A DNA stretch of 64,000 nt from CAZOLI01 sp964580675 (lineage in GTDB: Bacteria; Planctomycetota; MHYJ01; CAYXQY01): NCBI GenBank assembly GCA_964580675.1, contig CAZOLI010000003.1, forward strand, positions 77,053 through 141,052. Reading direction: 5' to 3'. The position numbers and the translations under genes are program-made. This document shows positions 60,869 to 64,000 of the stretch, piece after piece. The first letter of the stretch is position 1; each line of letters opens with the position of its first letter. The notes beneath the pieces are model-generated. The model was not told where the DNA came from and made no database searches. It saw only the letters and a list, made by a program, of their open reading frames with translations.

Positions 60869-61635
60869 TCATCCCGTACGGCGATATTAACCCAACCGAG
60901 CGGACCCCGGTTGTGAACTGGACCCTGATTTCCCTCAACGTCGCCGTCCACGTCTGGGTGATATTTGCGGTTGTCAAGCCAGCACACGTTGGATTGAAAG
61001 ATTTCTACTTTCAGTACGGCCTGGTTCCGGGTAATCCCGCTCCCGTAAACTTCTTCACCTCGATGTTCCTCCATGGGAGTATGATGCACCTCATTGGAAA
61101 CATGCTTTACCTTTATATAACGGGGGACAACATCGAGGATCAGTTCGGCCATTTCTGGTTTCTGATGTTTTACCTGTTCTGCGGACTGGTGGCGGCCATG
61201 TCCCAGATCCTGGCCAACCCGGGTTCCGGAACCCCGATGATCGGTGCCTCCGGGGCCATCTCGGGCGTGATGGGGGCCTATATGATCCTGTACCCAAAAA
61301 GCAAAATTAAAATCCTGTTCTGGTTGGGCTTCTTTATCTTTACGGCCCTCTGGGATGCCATCTGGTGGCTCGGCCTCTGGATTCTTTTCCAGATCGTTCA
61401 ATCACACATAGCAGGAGGCGGCGGTGGTGGCGGGGTTGCTTACTGGGCTCACATTGGAGGATTTCTGGCCGGGGCCGGGGTGGCATACATCTGCAAACTG
61501 GCCGGACTGACCAGAGATCCCGCCCGAACCCGAAAAAACCAGGGGCCCTGGCAACCTTCGGATCGATCCAGGGGTCCCGGCAAACCCGACGATTTCTGGG
61601 ACGGCGGCGGGCGAAACCAAAAAAATCAATGGTAA
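60865..61635 (+). CDS. Rhomboid family intramembrane serine protease
   Basis: 256 residues, six TM segments. TM2 oxyanion motif HGSMMHLIGNM (both His and Asn), catalytic serine in MIGASGAISGVMG, catalytic histidine in YWAHIGGFLAG. A Gly-rich stretch precedes TM6, and the cytoplasmic tail is rich in Pro/Gly/Arg. It resembles the group with N-terminal IPYGDxNPTERTPxVNW. It cleaves single-pass membrane proteins; substrates unknown. It is coupled to prfB by ATGA. Confidence 0.92.
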   Translation: MIIPYGDINPTERTPVVNWTLISLNVAVHVWVIFAVVKPAHVGLKDFYFQYGLVPGNPAPVNFFTSMFLHGSMMHLIGNMLYLYITGDNIEDQFGHFWFLMFYLFCGLVAAMSQILANPGSGTPMIGASGAISGVMGAYMILYPKSKIKILFWLGFFIFTALWDAIWWLGLWILFQIVQSHIAGGGGGGGVAYWAHIGGFLAGAGVAYICKLAGLTRDPARTRKNQGPWQPSDRSRGPGKPDDFWDGGGRNQKNQW

Positions 61636-61642
61636 TTCTCTA

Positions 61643-62281
61643 ATGTCCCCGCAAGACAACCATTCCCCTCGACCGGTGGTCGGCATAACGGGCGGCATCG
61701 GAAGCGGCAAATCGACCGTGGCCCGAATGCTTGAGGAAGAAGCGGACGGCCGTGTCGTGGACGCGGATCAGCTTGCCCGAGAAGCACATCAAAAACCCGG
61801 AATTCAGGAAGAAATCCAGACGGTGTTCGGGGAGGAGTTTGTGTCGGACGGATCCGTTAATCGAAAGAAACTGGCGGAGGAAGTGTTTGAGGACGAAGAG
61901 AAACTGAATCGGTTGAACGAGATTATCCATCCATACGTCCTGGAACGCATACAGGACGAAGTCACGTCTTTTCGGGAAAACGAAACGAGCGGTCCCGAAC
62001 TTCTCATTCTTGACGTCCCCCTGCTGCTGGAAACGGATCTCGACCACCTCTGTGACGTACTTCTGCACGTTGAAGTCCCGGAGGACGTCCGGGCCCGGCG
62101 ATTGCGCGAGAGCCGAAACTGGGACCGGGACGAACTGCGAAATCGGGAGAAAACGCAGATGGACGTAGGTTTGAAACAAAAAAAAGCCGATTATATAATT
62201 GATAATTCCAGATCAAAAGAAGCCACCCGAAAGCAGCTCAAACGCTTGCTGCCCGAAATTATCAATCCTGACGGTTCATAA
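61643..62281 (+). CDS. coaE: Dephospho-CoA kinase
   Basis: 212 residues. P-loop GITGGIGSGKSTV, VVDADQLAREA, the CoA-binding LNEIIHPYV and the lid region RLRESRNWDRDEL. It catalyses the last step of coenzyme A synthesis. It lies 7 bases after the rhomboid gene in the prfB operon. Confidence 0.95.
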   Translation: MSPQDNHSPRPVVGITGGIGSGKSTVARMLEEEADGRVVDADQLAREAHQKPGIQEEIQTVFGEEFVSDGSVNRKKLAEEVFEDEEKLNRLNEIIHPYVLERIQDEVTSFRENETSGPELLILDVPLLLETDLDHLCDVLLHVEVPEDVRARRLRESRNWDRDELRNREKTQMDVGLKQKKADYIIDNSRSKEATRKQLKRLLPEIINPDGS

Positions 62282-62586
62282 CCGGTGTTTCAGGTCGTCC
62301 CGCCAGAGGGAGCATTCTTGTTACATTTATATAAATGGGACGCGGAACGACACCGTTCTGAGGGGCACACGCTTTGAAAACCTTTTTTCGAAAGGAGAAC
62401 ATTTCGTACGGGTTGCCCGAACAGGACGGCAAACCGTCCTCCGGATGGCAATTCCGTTCGTTCAATTATGTACCTCCTGTTGTTTGCAATAGGGAAGGGA
62501 GAAACACGTCATTCCATTCACACATGACCAACGACGGCCTCTTCACCTCTCGATAGATCACTTCATTTATTACTCTTAAAAGACCA
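62282..62586. other. rho leader region
   Basis: 305 bases between coaE and rho. It contains a 7-bp hairpin, AGGACGG-CAAA-CCGTCCT (62423-62440), without a T-run. Rho leaders are often sites of autoregulated attenuation, so this could be a leader element; no clear promoter is seen. Confidence 0.35.
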
Positions 62587-63942
62587 ATGAGTGCCGACCA
62601 GACCAAATCGGATCAGCAGGAACGCGAAGACACCGACGGAGAAAAAAACAAAGGCGATCAGGAATACGAAAAAATTAAAAAGGAAGATCTGCACCTGACC
62701 AAATTGCAGGGCATGTCGGTGTCCGAACTGATCGACACCGCCCGTGAACTCGGGATCGAGGACGTCAGCGGGGAGAAAAAACAGGATCTGGTCTTTAAGA
62801 TTTTGAAGAAGCAGGTCAAAAACCGGGGCATGATGTACGGGGAAGGCGTCCTGGAAACCCTTCCGGAAGGATATGGATTTCTGCGATCCCCCGACTACAA
62901 TTACCTGCCGTCCCCGGACGACATCTACATATCCCCCTCCCAGATCCGGCGGTTCAACATGCGGACCGGCGACACCATCACGGGTCAGATCCGTCAGCCC
63001 AAGGACGGGGAAAAATACTTTGCCCTCCTGAAAGTGGAAGCCATTAACTGGGAAGCCCCGGACAGCCACCGGGTCACCGGAAACTTCGAGGACCTGACCC
63101 CGCTTCATCCGCAGGAACGCCTGTTCCTCGAACACGATCCGGAGGACATCTCCACGCGGATCATGAACCTGATCACCCCGATCGGAAAGGGACAGCGAGG
63201 ACTGCTCGTGGCACCGCCGCGAACGGGAAAAACCGTTCTTCTCCAGAAAGTCTCCAACGCCATAACGGAAAACCATGATGAAGTGTACCAGATCATCCTG
63301 CTGATTCACGAGCGGCCGGAGGAGGTAACGGAAATGGAACGAAGCACCGATGCCGAAGTGATCAGCTCCTCGTTTGACGAAACGTCCGAACGGCACATAC
63401 AGGTGTCGGAAATGGTGCTGAACAAAGCCAAACGCCTGGCCGAGTGCGGTCACGACGTCATGATTCTACTGGACTCCATTACGCGACTCGGACGAGCGCA
63501 CAATCGAGAAGCCCCCCACTCCGGCAAAATCCTTTCCGGTGGTATCGACGCAAGTGCGCTGCAGGGACCCAAGAAATTCTTCGGTGCCGCACGAAACATC
63601 GAGGACGGCGGCAGCCTGACCATCCTGGCGACGGCCCTGATCGAAACCGGAAGCAAAATGGACCGTGTGATTTACGAGGAGTTCAAAGGCACCGGCAACA
63701 TGGAACTGCACCTGGACCGGCAGCTGGCGGACCAGCGCATCTTCCCGGCCTTCGACTTCACCCGCTCCGGCACCCGGAAAGAAGAAATACTGCTGGATCC
63801 GGAGGAGAAAAAGAAAATCTGGATGCTGCGGAAAGTCATGAAGGAACAGAACCCGAAGGAGGCCATGGAGAACCTGATCTCCAAGATCAAGGACACCCAG
63901 ACCAACGCCGAATTCCTCATGGGCCTCCCGAGCGCCGAATAA
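62587..63942 (+). CDS. rho: Transcription termination factor Rho
   Basis: 451 residues. A ~40-residue charged N-terminal extension is followed by the Rho-N fold (MSVSELIDTARELGIEDVSG), the primary RNA-binding OB fold (GVLETLPEGYGFLRSPDYNY, then LPSPDDIYISPSQIRRFN) and the RecA-like motor. P-loop APPRTGKT, Q-loop ITRLGRAHN, R-loop SGGIDASALQGPKKFFGAAR. It is a hexameric RNA helicase that ends transcription. In the near-universal LIDERPEEVT the Asp is replaced by His (LIHERPEEVT, codon CAC), next to the catalytic Glu. Confidence 0.96.
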   Translation: MSADQTKSDQQEREDTDGEKNKGDQEYEKIKKEDLHLTKLQGMSVSELIDTARELGIEDVSGEKKQDLVFKILKKQVKNRGMMYGEGVLETLPEGYGFLRSPDYNYLPSPDDIYISPSQIRRFNMRTGDTITGQIRQPKDGEKYFALLKVEAINWEAPDSHRVTGNFEDLTPLHPQERLFLEHDPEDISTRIMNLITPIGKGQRGLLVAPPRTGKTVLLQKVSNAITENHDEVYQIILLIHERPEEVTEMERSTDAEVISSSFDETSERHIQVSEMVLNKAKRLAECGHDVMILLDSITRLGRAHNREAPHSGKILSGGIDASALQGPKKFFGAARNIEDGGSLTILATALIETGSKMDRVIYEEFKGTGNMELHLDRQLADQRIFPAFDFTRSGTRKEEILLDPEEKKKIWMLRKVMKEQNPKEAMENLISKIKDTQTNAEFLMGLPSAE

Positions 63943-64000
63943 CACGGGTGCCGTTCGTTGCCAACCCTCCTTCCCCTCCTTCCAATTCAGGGAATCCACC

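Overview
The window is a 64 kb piece of a bacterial draft assembly: two runs of exactly 100 N (6401-6500 and 13720-13819) mark scaffold gaps, and each interrupts genes. The organism is a Gram-negative type. It encodes a secretin and other type IV pilus/secretion assembly proteins, an O-antigen-ligase-like protein, AsmA-like and lipoprotein-type envelope proteins, and secreted proteins with signal peptides. Several families point to Planctomycetota or a relative: a DUF1570-type HExxH protein, a small stand-alone LigD 3'-phosphoesterase-like protein, a Ser/Thr kinase with zinc ribbons, and LolA-like/TlpA fusions. This placement is inference from family distribution, with moderate confidence. Promoters I could resolve share a TTGAAA/TTGAAT -35 box, a 16-17 nt spacer and a TATAAT-like -10 box. 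Shine-Dalgarno sequences (GGGAG/GGAGG) are clear for some genes and absent for others.

Layout. 1-9.2 kb: a partial secreted helical-repeat protein, an O-antigen ligase-TPR protein coupled to hutI, divergent parB with two parS-like sites just after it, a nucleotidyltransferase-like gene, an ABC-2 exporter (permease cut by the gap, plus ATPase) and an unknown protein. 9.3-16.2 kb: a same-strand cluster of histidine kinase, NtrC-type sigma-54 regulator, LigD-PE-like protein, three membrane-anchored Spy/CpxP-like coiled-coil proteins and a REC-GGDEF-EAL protein. 16.3-29.4 kb: ftsH, a diacylglycerol-kinase-family gene, a GT2/polysaccharide-deacetylase pair, frr, tRNA-Glu, thiI, two TlpA-like proteins and a capsule-type tyrosine autokinase. 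29.6-32.8 kb: the only accessory island, with tRNA-Arg, two 87% identical repeats of about 110 bp, a Y1 transposase inside nested inverted hairpin repeats (REPtron-like), arginase, and an IS110 remnant at the arginase stop. 32.8-42.3 kb: an XRE regulator/AsmA/ribD/archease operon, a secreted HExxH protein, tRNA-Asp and tRNA-Ala, a Ser/Thr kinase with MshEN-like modules, and a candidate small RNA. 42.3-46.3 kb: an operon of FHA-GAF-sigma54 regulator, rhomboid and DUF1570 protein. 46.5-51.8 kb: asnS, a lipoprotein, and a menC-like/rng/DUF2344 operon. 52.2-59.4 kb: a pilus assembly operon (nucleotidyltransferase, pilM, pilN, pilO, an oversized protein in the pilP position, pilQ). 59.6-64 kb: tRNA-Ser, prfB with its programmed frameshift, rhomboid, coaE and rho.

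Many genes serve the cell envelope (pili, polysaccharide, AsmA transport, membrane proteolysis) and its regulation (two-component, sigma-54, c-di-GMP, Ser/Thr kinase). The most distinctive findings are the REPtron-like unit with outer repeats next to tRNA-Arg, the candidate small RNA at 42.15-42.29 kb, the kinase with MshEN-like modules, the regulator/Spy-like/EAL cluster, the atypical PilP-position protein, and Rho carrying His at a near-invariant Asp.
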